From Hypomyces perniciosus (taxonomy: Eukaryota; Ascomycota; Sordariomycetes; Hypocreales; Hypocreaceae): a stretch of 64,000 bases of DNA. The DNA lies in NCBI GenBank assembly GCA_008477525.1, contig SPDT01000001.1:124001-188000 (forward strand), written 5' to 3'. This document shows positions 1-10,905 of this stretch, piece by piece (the stretch's first letter is position 1; each line of letters starts with the position of its first letter). Both the position numbers and the translations under genes were made by a program. A model generated the notes under the pieces. That model did not search any database. It worked only from the letters and a program-made list of their open reading frames with translations, and was not told the origin of the DNA.

Positions 1-652
1 AGGGAAGCAGAGGCACACGCAGAACAGGCGAAGTTAGACCTGGCAGCGGAAAAGGCCAGACAGCAGCCCCATACAGTGGCAACCGTCGACCGGGCGGGCG
101 AGTCAGCCATCTCGGTCAAGCAGCAAAGGAAGGGGTTCTCCGGTCCAAACAAAAGATCACGACTTTCTACATCAACCGCACACAAAAGGATAGGGCTCCA
201 TAGCCCGGAGGCAACGTGCTATGACGAGCGACTAAAAAACTTGGCGTAGGATCTTGAGCGTGTGGTTGAAGATTACGGGGGACAGGAGACGATATATGCT
301 CTGTTCGCGTTCAGCGCCGACTTGATTGAGGTTGGCAGGGTGGAGAGTTTGTGAGACTTCTGAATCTTCGCTCTTTGTCAGGTGTGTTCGCCACACTAAG
401 GAGATAGTGGTCACAATATCTGATGTCGTTTCCCTCTCGCGCAAGCTCTACAGAACAGACATCGATTTCAAAGCCGCCAAGGAGCTGTTGCGTGCCAATG
501 TATTGCAAACGATGTCTGGGCGACAAGCCGAAAGGTTTATGGGCAAGGAGACTCAACAAGTCACTCTATTCCGCTGGAAAGACCTTGGGGATATCCTCAA
601 CAAGGTTGCAGAAGTCTACCATGATAGAGATACAATCACAGCTACTGTGTGA
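1..652 (+). pseudogene. 3' end of an unrecognised gene entering from the left edge, with in-frame stop
   Basis: Frame 1 is open from the window edge and reads as a charged, coiled-coil-like stretch (alternating E, A, K, Q) followed by a basic region. An in-frame TAG sits at 247-249. The same frame continues sensibly after it to about 350 (a DLERVVEDYGGQE-like run), so the TAG looks like a CAG to TAG change. The last coding part is in another frame, about 383-652, and contains the run FKAAKELLRANVLQ before a TGA. An intron or a frameshift must join the two around 350-408; GTGAGA at 351 is a donor candidate, but I could not find an acceptor that fits both phase and a normal length. I recognise no family. 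The start lies outside the window. Confidence 0.4.
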
Positions 653-1133
653 AGCGAGAGTCCACCTCCACGTTCTTGGAATGAATTGTTATTGGGCATC
701 GGGTTTCTTTTCGTTCGCGTAAATCAATCGAGGTATTGTAGGCGGCCTGCAACCGGAAGAAAAATTCTCGAGAACTGTTTTAGTAGTTTGTCCAATAAAG
801 GAAGGGCAGCTTGACGGGACTTAGCGAGGGCTTTTGTCTGTCTTTAAGTTACTATCTGGATACTTGCATTTGGAATTTAAGTACACGGAAGCCGTCTCGT
901 CACTTCCGATACAGTGTCTGTCAACAATTTTCAATTTTGTTTCATCTGCCATGGTGAGGAGGCCGATACTCGCATGGTCATGCGGTCTTTCTGGTGGTAA
1001 AAAAGCGATAATTACGAACCTCGGTGTCTGGAGCCATGAAGCAGGTTTGGCGACAGGTTTGGCGACAGGTTTGGACAAAGCGTTTGCACGACGGCGGGAG
1101 TATCTTACACGGGGACTCAGCTGTGTTCCGCAA

Positions 1134-1367
1134 CTAAGGGTGGTTCCCGAGCCACCAGTCACACGCCTCGTCCTCGGTGGCCGCGTCGGGAAGTTGCGCC
1201 CACCTCTCATCGCTGTCGCCGTAGTGGCTTTTGGCGATCTTCCAGATTCGCTTCGCTCGCCCGTTCCATTTGTGGCCTTCGAAATATTTCTCGTGGAATC
1301 CTCCGACCGCGTGGTGGGTGCAGTGACGAATCTCTTCGAACACGCGCCGCATCTGTTTTGAGTCCTG
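1134..1367 (-). CDS. small exon fragment, unrecognised protein
   Basis: On the minus strand a compact reading frame starts just after a plausible splice acceptor (CCTCGCAG) at about 1368 and ends at a TGA at 1134-1136. The product is rich in W, H and acidic residues (MRRVFEEIRHCTHH near the start, CDWWLGNHP at the end), which looks like real protein and not a shadow. The overlapping longer frames on both strands here are low-complexity R/S/T-rich and I regard them as shadows. I see no upstream exon, so this may be the last exon of a gene destroyed by the LINE inserted from 1511 onward. No family recognised. Confidence 0.3.
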   Translation of the reverse strand, partial: QDSKQMRRVFEEIRHCTHHAVGGFHEKYFEGHKWNGRAKRIWKIAKSHYGDSDERWAQLPDAATEDEACDWWLGNHP

Positions 1368-1510
1368 CTGCGAGGCACAACTGTTAGATCAAAAAGAAGA
1401 AAGTTCCTTCTTGTTCTTGAAACCAGTGCTAGGAAAATGTCAGATGCAGACAATATAAAGAACAATTTGTCTATTGCTGCCACGAAGAATTGTGGTCGTT
1501 GTTGACGATG

Positions 1511-2690
1511 GTACAATTTACAATTTATTTATTAACGCCCGGCGGCTTTGGCCGGAAGGGTAACTTTAGATAGTGTACATGTGTGTTTCTCAAGCTTTGC
1601 CATGTATCCTAAAGCCGATATAGTCTCCTTTTCCTGTTTGTGCTATTTTGCGCTCCTTATTTCTTGCGTTTTCTCGTAGCTAGTAGTTTCATTAGCAAGC
1701 CGGCTTGGAGGCAATTCTACAAGTGTTCAGCGTCCTATCTTCGGCGGCCGAAACGTTGCCTGCTGTTCGTCCCACAAGGTGGTGAGTGTAGGTTGAGTCA
1801 GCTGTAAGGTGGGCCTTTGGTACTTGGAGGCTGTGGCCATCTCGTGGCGAGACCGCCCTGGGTGCGAGCCGGGATATGGATTTCTGATCTCTTGACTGAC
1901 CGACATGCGCTTCCGTCCTCTCGAGCCAGTATACCAACTCCTTAAAGCAATCAGCCAACGATTGGTGAAGCCCGGTTGCGAGCCGGACCCGATCCTTTCT
2001 CTGGTCTTGGTATACTGCTACGGTCCACCAGGTTATGTGGGCGCAACCCCAGGCCTAGCTCCCCGTTATGAATGGATTCTCCTATCCACCAACCATGTCT
2101 TGCAATGGGGGTGTCTGAACGTCTCGTAGAGTAGTCTGGTTGTTCTGTAGCCGCTTGTGGCCTTAACGGACCCGTCGACCACTCTATAGACGCCAGTTAA
2201 CAACTTCCATTACAGTAAGAAGGGACACTTAGGAAGAGGACTCCAGCCCTCGCAACAGCACGTAGGTTTCACTGCGATTTCTTGCTGCGCTGTTGACCCA
2301 GAGCTTACCGAGCCCGAGGATGCCCCGTCTTTCGATTAAAACAATCAAAGAGTCGGGTGGATTTCATAACCCGAATCCCTCTTTGTGGTAGAGTAGCTGG
2401 TACGAGGCCGACCAAGGAGCGGCGCGGTTGCGTCGTGACGCGTGTCGTGATGGGGCAAACACCTGCATTGCAGGCGGCCATACGGTCGCGTCAACAACAC
2501 AAATTCGCCCGCATCGCAGCAGCGCCTGCCCCGAATCGTCTACTTTTCAGAAGCAGTACTCGTATAGCCCCTAGGCACCTCTTAATATGATTTTAAGAAG
2601 TTTTACCGTATTGCCTCACATGCTTTTTCAAGCACGCGCTCCAGAAGGTCTGGAGAGGTTTTCGACATAAATACGTAAGCTCCAGGCTAT
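1511..2690 (-). mobile_element. 5'-truncated LINE fragment, minus strand (3' tail at 1511)
   Basis: Read on the minus strand this ends in the LINE 3' end shared by several copies in the window: the ACGCCCGGCGG block, then AATAAATTGT at the left edge. Nearer 1690-1800 is the 3' untranslated block with GACGAACAGCAGGCAAC-like sequence. Further 5' (about 1880-2670) lies a segment repeated in inverse orientation at 9848-10690; both copies share short predicted peptides such as RPTKERRGCVVT. The reading frames are broken. It meets a second LINE fragment of opposite strand head to head near 2690. Confidence 0.7.
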
Positions 2691-4308
2691 TAAAGGCCTA
2701 TTAACCGGGTCCAAAGGGTAGGTGCACAGGCTATCGTCGGGACGTTCCTCAAGGTAGCGACGAGCGTGGCGGAAGCGGAGGCTCATATCGCCACCGTACA
2801 AGAACGGCTATGGAGGAAGGCAATTAAAATGTGGACGGATATCCACACATTGCCCGAAACCAACCCTCTCCGTCGAACAACCTCTCGCATCCGAGCGTTC
2901 AGGAGATCCCACCAGTCGCCACTCTACCAAGTGACAATAGCGCTCAGGGATATAGAGATGGAAAAGCTAGAGACCATTAACCCATTCACACTGGCACCAT
3001 GGGAAGAACGTATGCATGCCATCGCCGACGAAACAGCAGCAGCCAAAGCAGAGACAGGATGGGCCATTGGCGTGGCAGTCAGCAGCTCAGCGCGGAACGA
3101 GCTAGTGGAAGTGGGAGGAGCCATCCAGATTCCGGCATCCGTATGCGGCGGCCCGAAGACCGAGACCTTCTCCTTCACACTGGGCAAGAGAACGGAACAG
3201 AACCCCTACAGCGGAGAACTAGCGGCGATAGCATACGCTCTAAGACGACACCTACCAAGGGTTAGACACTGGAACATTGCGCTGTTGACAAGTAACAAAG
3301 CAGTTGTGCTCACGCTCAAACAGCCGCACCAACAGTCGGGACAAGAATACGTCCGATGTATCTACGACTCGATTGAGGGGTTGCGTGAAAACGGGAACAC
3401 AGTGACAGTCCTATGGATTCCCACAAGCGAGGAAACGAACTGCTTAAGCGAGCTAAAGAGCAGGCACGGCAGGCCACCCAGCAGGGTGCGGCCCAGTAAT
3501 GTCAGTTTCCCAGGATGCAATCGACAACGCTCAACTTGGCACAGTTACAACAGCGAAAGGATAGGTGCTTACCGGATGACATCGGAGGGCATTCTAAGAG
3601 AATAGACAAAGCGCTCCCAGGAAAGCACACACGACTACTCTACGACAGTCGGTCGCGGAACGAAGCCAGTGTGCTTGCCCAACTCAGAACAGGCATGATA
3701 AGATTGAATTCGTATCTCTCTCGAATCAACGCAGCACCAAATGCGGATATGAAAGAGAGACGGTTGACCACTTTCTCTTCCGATGCAGAAAATGGACAAC
3801 ACACCGAACAGAGATGCTCCAATGTACGGAAACACAAAGAGGCAACATCTCCTTCTACTTGGGAGGAAAGTCGCCGTCAGATAACGACAAATGGACACCC
3901 AACCTAGAAGCAGTGCGAGCGACAATCCGGTTCGCAATGGCCACCGGCCGATTGGATGCAAATTAACTGCGGGGAATAAACCCGCTCCTCTAATCCACTA
4001 ACCCACTTTACAGCCGACCCAAACCACACCCACCACCTCATGGCACGAACAGCAGACAACGCTTCAGTCGCCGAAGATAGGACGCTGAACAACTTGTAGA
4101 ATCGCCTCCAAGCTGGCTTGCTAATAAAACATTACTAAAACACGAGAACACGTAGAAAGACGCAAGGCTTGCAAGACATGATAGACAGAAGAAGGACACC
4201 GCATGGGCTTTTGGGAGATACGACAAACTTGAGAAACACACATGTACACCAGCTAAAGTTGCCCTTTCGGCTTAGCCGCCGGGCGTTAATAAATTGTATT
4301 GTATTGTA
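2690..4308 (+). mobile_element. LINE (I/Tad-like) 3' half: RNase H and zinc-knuckle region
   Basis: From about 2703 the frame reads the linker typical of fungal I/Tad-type LINE ORF2 (VQRVGAQAIVGTF), then an RNase H domain (about 3050-3430) with the GWAIGVAV opening and a GELAAIAYAL helix. It continues into the post-RNase H region (LAQLRTGMIRLNSYL, about 3670-3720) and a C-x-C...H...C zinc knuckle that now sits in a shifted frame after about 3740. The coding part ends with TAA near 3964, followed by a 3' UTR shared with the other copies and a tail of TTGTA repeats. Frameshifts show it is dead. The reverse transcriptase and endonuclease are missing (5' truncation). Confidence 0.85.
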
Positions 4309-4769
4309 CAGTAGAGTGCGAAATGAGTGTCCGCGATTTCTATAGATAGAAAGTTTCTGGGCACAGACCATACCTCTTAGCTCTGTAGCCATACTTCTGT
4401 AAGCGCAGTCCAACCGTACTTTCTTAATCTTTACCTAATCTATTACATAATACCCATCTCGCTTTTGCTATATAGAGGGGAGCAGTAAGAAACAGCGGAA
4501 AGCGGCTCTAATCCCTTTATTAGTAGAAAAAACTTTAGATCTATAAGTGCTATATTGTTAAGTTACTGTTTCTGGCTTTTAAGAATGAGAAAGATCAAAA
4601 TCTTAACATAGAACAGTAAAAAGCCATAAGTGGCCTTTGTTAGGTGAATATTAACGAATAACCTAATATGCGTTATTATGTAGTGCTAGCTACAGCAGGC
4701 AGCAGCCTGGTCCATGCTCAGAGAGTTTCCTAATATGTAAATTGCGAACACTCGTTTCGCACTCTACTG
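4309..4769. mobile_element. 461-bp MITE, pogo/Tc1-like, with TA duplication, copy 1
   Basis: The ends are inverted repeats of about 26 bp: CAGTAGAGTGCGAAATGAGT at the left, and the reverse complement of CAGTAGAGTGCGAAACGAGT at the right. TA flanks both ends (4307-4308 and 4770-4771). There is no transposase frame. The element sits inside the (TTGTA)n tail of the LINE at 2690-4308; the tail continues after it to about 4789. A second copy in opposite internal orientation lies at 31858-32311. TA target and CAGT ends fit the pogo/Fot branch of Tc1-mariner. Confidence 0.85.
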
Positions 4770-4789
4770 TATTGTATTGTATTGTATAG

Positions 4790-6540
4790 GTCAATTGAAT
4801 CGCGTCATACACCGTACATATCGGCATGCGATATTATGGAGCTACCCGGCGAGTTGACTACGTAAGCCGGGTATGTGAAGTCGCATCGCCTGGAATTGGA
4901 CAAGGAAGAATAGAACAGGAAAGGCTTAATCCGCCCGCAGGCCAATCAGGCTCGTCCTTGTCTCTGGCAGCAGCTCCGATCTTTGGAACAGGCCATTGGC
5001 GTGCGGGGGTGGAGCATATGCCACCTGTGAGCAGAATCGCCACTCTTGCGCGTTCTGGATCGGACCACAGGGACATTGACCATTGGATTGGTCAGGCCTT
5101 CGGGTTACCGACTTGATAAAATCGACCCAGTGACAAATGCCAAATATCCTTTCGGCCGAAGATCCTCTCAGCATAGACTTGTCCACTTCTGGCCTTACAT
5201 GGCTCGTGCTCCAAAAGTCATAAAACGGATAGTGTTCATTTATTGGCCTTGAGCCGCGGGGATTGTTCTTGATAACACAAGGTAGGTACATACATAAGCG
5301 GAAGCCTCGACAGTCAACAAATACATAGGCATTGCCTGTTTGTTAACTATAGACCTTTGATGCCCGAGAGGAAAACAATATCCCGCGGTTGGAGATTGGC
5401 TAGTGGCTGCCGCTTTCTTGTGATGTCCTACTGCGATTTCGCGAGGCTATCCACCTGTGGCCACAGCGCTTTCAACCGCTTTTAACCGCTTTTATCAGGG
5501 ACTAGGCAAGAAGCGCACAACTGCCTACTCTCATTGCCAACCTTTGAAATGAAGGACCTGAAAACAATTTTGACGCGTGCTACGGCCAATTCCAGACCAT
5601 ACATCGGCGCAGTGAAGCGGTACAGGAGGTGAGTCCTTGTCATCCCACTCCTATTGAGACTAACCTTGCTTACCGTTGGAGGCGGCTACATGCGCAGTAC
5701 TTCGTAAATGTTGGCACATATCAGTCAACTTCGTTTGTCTCGTCACACAACTGTCAGGCAGCAGTACGGGGGCGCAAGAAGGCTCTAAATATTATCTTGG
5801 CTCGAGGTTACAGACAAGCCAGGACAGATTTACTGATTTGCCGAGATAGATAAGGATTCTCACGCCATGGGATCCCGATAGCTGTCATTTCTCCATTCCC
5901 CATGTGACCAGCAGGCAGAATGCTCAATTGGCCTGCTGCTGCTGAGGAAGGGATCAGTCTGTGAGCGACGGGTCAGTGCCAGTGCCACCTCGGTTGGTGT
6001 TGTGCAAAGCAAAAGATTTGAGTTGTCAGCAACGGAACAAACCGGAATGGACTTGTTGTAGAAGAGGCAATGGGAAGCGAACATGCGGCAAGCCGGTGCA
6101 TGCGAGGGCGGGAGATGTGATTGAGTTGCCAGCTGCAAATTTCAGAGGGCAAACTTCATCAATGGCTGGCGACCTAGTATCGCGCTTAGCGAGGCGATCC
6201 TCCACATTGGGTGATACTGTAGCCATGAGGAAACGAGGAAAACTTTCCGAATCTGCAGGTTGCGCTGAATTCATGCAGTCTTGAGCGTCACCGAATGGAT
6301 AACTCGGTTGAGATCTGGATGGCTCTGCTTTTCGAACCTTTGTCATTGAATTTACAACCAGGCAGAGGATTTCAGATCCCCGATAGACTTGGATATGATT
6401 CAAAGTATGCTATCCGGTTCCCTGCATCAGAGCGTTGGCTGGCCTCGAGTGCATAGCCGACTAAGCAATCCATTAGCAAATAACGCCCACTCATAAATGC
6501 ATTTCCCTCTACAGTCCGTTCTTAAGCGAGCTCAGTGACA
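4790..6540. other. no supported gene
   Basis: Several overlapping frames of 60-125 codons occur on both strands (for example 4926-5291 and 6026-6403 on minus, 5961-6284 on plus). None has a recognisable domain, a convincing start, or paired splice sites. No repeat shared with other parts of the window was noticed. Part of this may be promoter of the gene starting at 6655. Confidence 0.5.
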
Positions 6541-6550
6541 GTGATGCAGG

Positions 6551-6558
6551 GGAGATAT
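6551..6558 (+). promoter_or_regulatory. TATA box of the 6655 gene
   Basis: ATATAAAG at about 6552-6559 lies 100 bp before the ATG at 6655, with a pyrimidine-rich leader between. This spacing is normal for fungi and supports 6655 rather than the in-frame upstream codons as start. Confidence 0.55.
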
Positions 6559-6654
6559 AAAGGCCCGGCTCTTCTGTCCATGGACGATCTCAGGTGTTTT
6601 TTATCATCATCCTATCCCAACCTTCTTTCGCAGTCAATTCTACACCACTGGCCA

Positions 6655-7602
6655 ATGTCTAACACTGACGGCGTCGAGGTTGATGGTGACTGGGGGCAGT
6701 CGGCCGAGCTCAGTGATGCTACTTGCTCGGGTGCCTTTTGGGGATACGATGTTGCCTTCCATGAGGTGGACTTTTTTAATACCAACAATTGCCTTAACGC
6801 TCTTGAGAGGGGATAATAATGCTCCTGGAGACCTCTACGAAATCGAGGAACCTTTCTTTGACTGTTTGGCTTCGGGCGCGAAGGTTCACCAGGGTGACGT
6901 GGAAATGGTGTGTGGGAGCCTACGATCTTCCATGGCGTCAGTCCTTAAGGAGACAGCTTGACATCTATAGTTTTCAGCGTTCCTTTGCTACAGGATGCTC
7001 TGCCCTCACTGGACCCGAACTTGTCACCGACTGACTTCAAAAGCCTGTGCGACGAATTTTTCCTGCACGGATCGATCTTAGACGACGCCGTGGATCACTC
7101 AGTCTTTGAAGGGTCGCTAACCCTCACTAACGACTTGACTGTTATCGACCTCACCGGAGACTCTATAGATGAAGAAGCCGGCAACCGACTTGCTAAACCT
7201 CGAATAAAAGGTAGAAATGGTCGCAAAAGGAGAACAAGAACATTAAAAAAGCCTGCGAAACATGTTACGCTGAGCCCAACAACCCTCATTGCGGGTGGAG
7301 TGGAATACGCATGGAATAATCGTTGCGGGGAGTGGCGTGAAAGGGATGGAGGCGTCAAACCCAAACAGTTTACGGGAAGCCTTAACGACTTGAGCTATAT
7401 TGAAGTGCGCCCTGACGTTTGTGATTTTCCGATTCGGCTGGAATATGACAGGCTATCCGGATATTGGCAAGGGATGAATGATTTTATGCGATTCGTCATC
7501 AAAGCGGACATTGCAGAGCAAATCGTACAGCATCATAGCGTGTTAGTGCCGGCCGCGGCTACAGTTACCCTCGGGAAGGAATTTGCATGGCAGGTCAGAT
7601 AA
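6655..7602 (+). CDS. unrecognised protein, about 286 aa, one base out of frame
   Basis: The start is the ATG at 6655 in good context (GCCAATGTC), 100 bp after a TATA box. Exon 1 (6655-6907) begins MSNTDGVEVDGDWG and is acidic. An intron 6908-6993 (GTGTGT...CTACAG, CTTGACAT-like branch site) joins in phase to exon 2 (6994-7602). The two exons total 862 bases, one too many. The protein-like frame changes at the GGGG run near 6811-6814, just before TAATAA, so a single extra G would explain it. The C-terminal half has a basic patch (RKRRTRTLKKP), a possible nuclear signal, and a conserved-looking tail (GYWQGMNDFMRFVIKADIA). I know no family for it. It is either a recent pseudogene or an intact gene with a sequence error. 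Confidence 0.6.
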
Positions 7603-8060
7603 AAGGGATAGCTAGCTTTTAGATACGGACAACAATAACGTCCTCTTAGGCTTTAATTCCTTTAACATTTTTATAATTCGTTTGTCCGGCGTTTTTTGTA
7701 CCTATTTGTTGAGCGTTTCGTTGATCAGATGCTCTGTATAACCTATGAATAAGACAGCACTTAACCGCGAATCACCGGTATCCACTCCTAAAGTGTACGA
7801 CATTTTATCGACTAACCAAGGACAGTTTTGCTAGTGCGTTTCAGATAGAAAATATATTATAAAGTAGATTCCAACATCTTGAATAAACCTGCCGAATAAA
7901 GAAAACAGGGCTACATTATACTTCATCGGAGGTCAAGGAACCTTCATTTCGCCATTGCTCTTTCCTCCTTTGCCGTTCCCTGTACTGCGAAGTGCGCTTG
8001 GCAGCTAATAGAAACAATTAGCACCTCTATGAAACTTATGAACCGGGGAGCAGGAATAAT
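7603..8060. other. no supported gene
   Basis: Moderately AT-rich spacer between the end of the 6655 gene and the decayed minus-strand gene. No ORF, repeat or RNA gene seen. Confidence 0.5.
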
Positions 8061-8640
8061 TTATGGATAAGACTTACCCCAGTCTAGGGTTTGTGCGTTG
8101 TGTTTCATCCTGGCGTCAACCCGGGGGTAGTGAATGGCTCGGTCTAGATATCTCTGTGCCAGTCCTGGCGGCTCCATAGGTATTTCCTGGCTACCCTTCT
8201 CTTGGCACTTAATACTGATGTGCTTTGGCTCGACATCATCCTTGTCCTCGAAGATGAGCCAGCCATTTTCATCCCCGAGGGGATGCGCTGGTTCATGGGG
8301 TAGTACCAAGCCTGGAGACTCTGGACACTTCGCCTGGGGGTCTTGCCAAAGATAGCAGCGACATCCTGTTCGATACACCGCCACTTCAGCTTCTTGTCGC
8401 AAAACGTGTAGATGATGAAATCGCCCTCCGCCGTGGTGTATCTCTGTTTCTTGGGTCACGGAGACTTCTAAAGCTACCACGACCGTTTTGGCCACGACAC
8501 GCAATCCCAGTGCAGATGCGGCTCCCCCAAGAAGCCGGGGCACTTTGCCGAATGCCGCATGACGAGGAGCTTCCTCCCCGAAACACCGAGAGGCGAGAGA
8601 CCAGTCACGCACCTGCTAGGACCCAAGGGGAGCGAGGCTT
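8061..8640 (-). pseudogene. decayed gene with a SANT/Myb-like stretch
   Basis: The minus strand reads, in pieces across frames, a stretch like AEGDFIIYTFCDKKLKWRCI (about 8370-8430) and then, in another frame, DENGWLIFEDKDDVEPKHIS (about 8220-8280). The first piece has the spacing of a SANT/Myb-type helix-turn-helix (acidic start, two aromatic or tryptophan helices). The frames do not join, so the gene is broken by at least one indel. The family guess is weak. The GC-rich plus-strand frame over the same stretch looks like a shadow. Confidence 0.35.
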
Positions 8641-8851
8641 TCCAGAAGCTGGTGGAGGAGGTGAACCCGTACGGCCCCCCTCTACAAGACATAGATTGAG
8701 AACACACCAAAACTTTCCTTTGTCCAGCGAAACGTAGCGAACAGGGTCTAGTCCCCTGGCTCCTACCGACCTGTTGCCCAAACGAGGCTGTTGTACCTAG
8801 ATACAGAGTGGTCGTAAATAGTAATAAAAAAATGAAAACTTGCTAACTAAT

Positions 8852-9196
8852 TGTGACGATCCAGGTTGGTTCTCAAGGGATAAACCGAGGTTCGTGGGTT
8901 TATGTTGACAGAGAGGTCAGGGATGAATACTGAGCAGAGTAACGTAGTCACGATTCTGTAGAACAGGCGGTTCTGGTGAATACAGTTGTTAACGACTGTC
9001 TAAGTAACTATACTAAATGAGTGACAAGCCAGTCGTATATATACAAAGGAAATCTACATGTGATCACACTTCTTGGTGTAGTGAGCGTTTAAATGATCAC
9101 TCTTAGCGCGGTGATCACTTCCTGATGATTGGTTGGTGTAACCGATATTCTCCCGTGTCCCCGTGACCTGGTCTTCGACATGGTCGGGTCGTGACA
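8852..9196. mobile_element. solo LTR, family A, copy 1 (345 bp)
   Basis: It begins TGTGACGATCC and ends GGTCGTGACA, the TG...CA ends of a retrotransposon LTR. The first 200 bp are nearly the same as the LTR at 25006 and as the decayed copy at 46057. No coding region of the element adjoins it. The 5-bp flanks (CTAAT and ATATA) do not match, so the target duplication is lost. Confidence 0.8.
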
Positions 9197-9847
9197 ATAT
9201 ACCCCTACCTCTATTTTCACTAAAACAAAATACTCTCCGCGCATAGTCAATACTGCATAAAAGAAGAAGGTCTAACCATATAGTCGACCCCGCAACTCTC
9301 GAAATATCTGTGACGGCATCATAATCCTTAATTCCGATCCCACCTATCAGAGAAAGAACCAGCGTCTACCTTACTAGGCCTGTTTCAATAACCTGCATTC
9401 TAGATAAAGATAACAGGTCAAACACTCTCTAGATATCTGTCGACAGTCTTCAATCCTCTAATTACGCTTTATAATCTCTATATTTAATAAAAAGCTTTTA
9501 TAGGGCCTGTCTTAACTATTAGCTAATACTACGCAATAGTGCGAAAGGATAAAGGACTAAACGTTAAATAAATGCAGCTAAATATTCTCTCTATTTAATC
9601 CAACTTAAATTAATGATTATCTTTCTCTCTTAAAGAAAAAGAAAAAGAAAGCTTATATATTTTTTACGAATATAGTAAGGACATAGTGCTTACGCGGAGT
9701 ATACCTTAAGCATAAAAGAATCCCTAAAAGAAAAAAAAGAGAAAGAAGAAAAAAAGGGAACTGTTCCATCTGGTTAATGTGCTGTGCCCATAGCCTTTAT
9801 ATATCTCTTAATGCTGCAAAGCTTATGCAATTACTGTAAAAAAAAAG
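9197..9847. other. AT-rich spacer
   Basis: Low-complexity and AT-rich, with purine tracts (A/G runs at about 9630-9650 and 9720-9760). No gene seen. It could be older decayed transposon, but I recognised no motif. Confidence 0.4.
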
Positions 9848-10905
9848 GGCAACCTCTCCAGACCTTCTAGAGCGTATGCTTAAAAAAGTATGTGAGGCAA
9901 TACGGTAAACCTTCTTAAAATTATTTTAAGAGGTGCCTAGGGGTTATACGAGTATTGGTTCTGAAAAACAGGCGATGCGGGCGAATTTGTGCTGTTTGCG
10001 CGACCGTAAGGCCGCCTGCAATACAGGATTTTGCCCTATCACGATAAGCGTCACGACGCAACCGCGTCGCTCTTTAGTCGGCCTCAGACTAGTTATTCTA
10101 CTATAAGGAGGGATTCGGGTTATGAAAACCACCTGACTTTTTGATTGTTTTAATCGAGAGACAGGGCGCCCTTGGGCTCGGCCAGCTCTGGGTCAACAGC
10201 GCGGCGAGAAATCGCAGCGAAACCTATACGCTGTTGGAGGGCTGGAGTCCTCTTCCTAAGTGTCCCTTCTTACTGTAATGGAAGTTGTTAACTGGCGTCT
10301 ATAGGGTGGTCGACGGATTTGTTAAGGCCACAAGCGGCTACAGAACAACCAGGCTACTCTACAGACGTTCAGACAGCGCACCGCAATAAGAACACATACG
10401 GAAGAAGCGAGTCGGGGCTGCGCCGGATGGGCAACCTTGAACTCCCCTATTGCAAGACATGGTCGGCGGATAGGAGGAGACTCCATTCGTAACGGGAAGC
10501 TAGGCCTGGAGTCGCGCCCAGATAACCTGGTGGGCCGTAGCAGCATACCAAGACCAGAGAAAGGATCGGGCCCGGCTCGCAACCGGGCTTTACCGGTCGT
10601 TGGCTGATTGCTTTTAAGGAGTTGGTATACTGGCTCGAGAGGACGGAAGCGCATATCGGTCAGTTAAGAGATCAAGAATCCAGATCCCGGCTTGCACCCG
10701 GGGCGGTCTCGCTACGAGATCGTGATGTCGTCGCTGGATGTCCTGAAGGAGACTCCAAGTACCAAAGTATAGCTAAGGAGCTATACTCCGTACCCCCGCA
10801 AGGTATTCGTCTCCTGGGTCCCTGGTCACAAGGACATACCGGGCAACGAAACGGCGGACGGGCTGGCCAAAGAAGGGGCATCCCTTAATCCACCCTGTAG
10901 TGCCA
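9848..10905 (+). mobile_element. LINE relic, inverted partner of 1880-2670, with RNase H end
   Basis: About 9848-10690 is the inverted copy of the segment at 1880-2670. The same peptide fragments appear in both (RPTKERRGCVVT on the minus strand here; YWLERTEAHIGQLRDQ on the plus strand). After 10790, in a third frame, comes the conserved RNase H C-terminal motif of LINEs: VPGHKDIPGNETADGLAKEG, ending near 10890. Frames are broken throughout, and the usual 3' UTR and tail are missing. Confidence 0.65.

Noticed and set aside
821..1516. 231-codon minus ORF and 175-codon plus ORF over the same stretch
   Set aside because: Both are R/S/T- or V/L-rich shadows with no domain; the short W-rich minus exon fits better.
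8134..8737. Plus-strand ORFs over the SANT-like relic
   Set aside because: No motif; the minus strand shows the better protein pattern.
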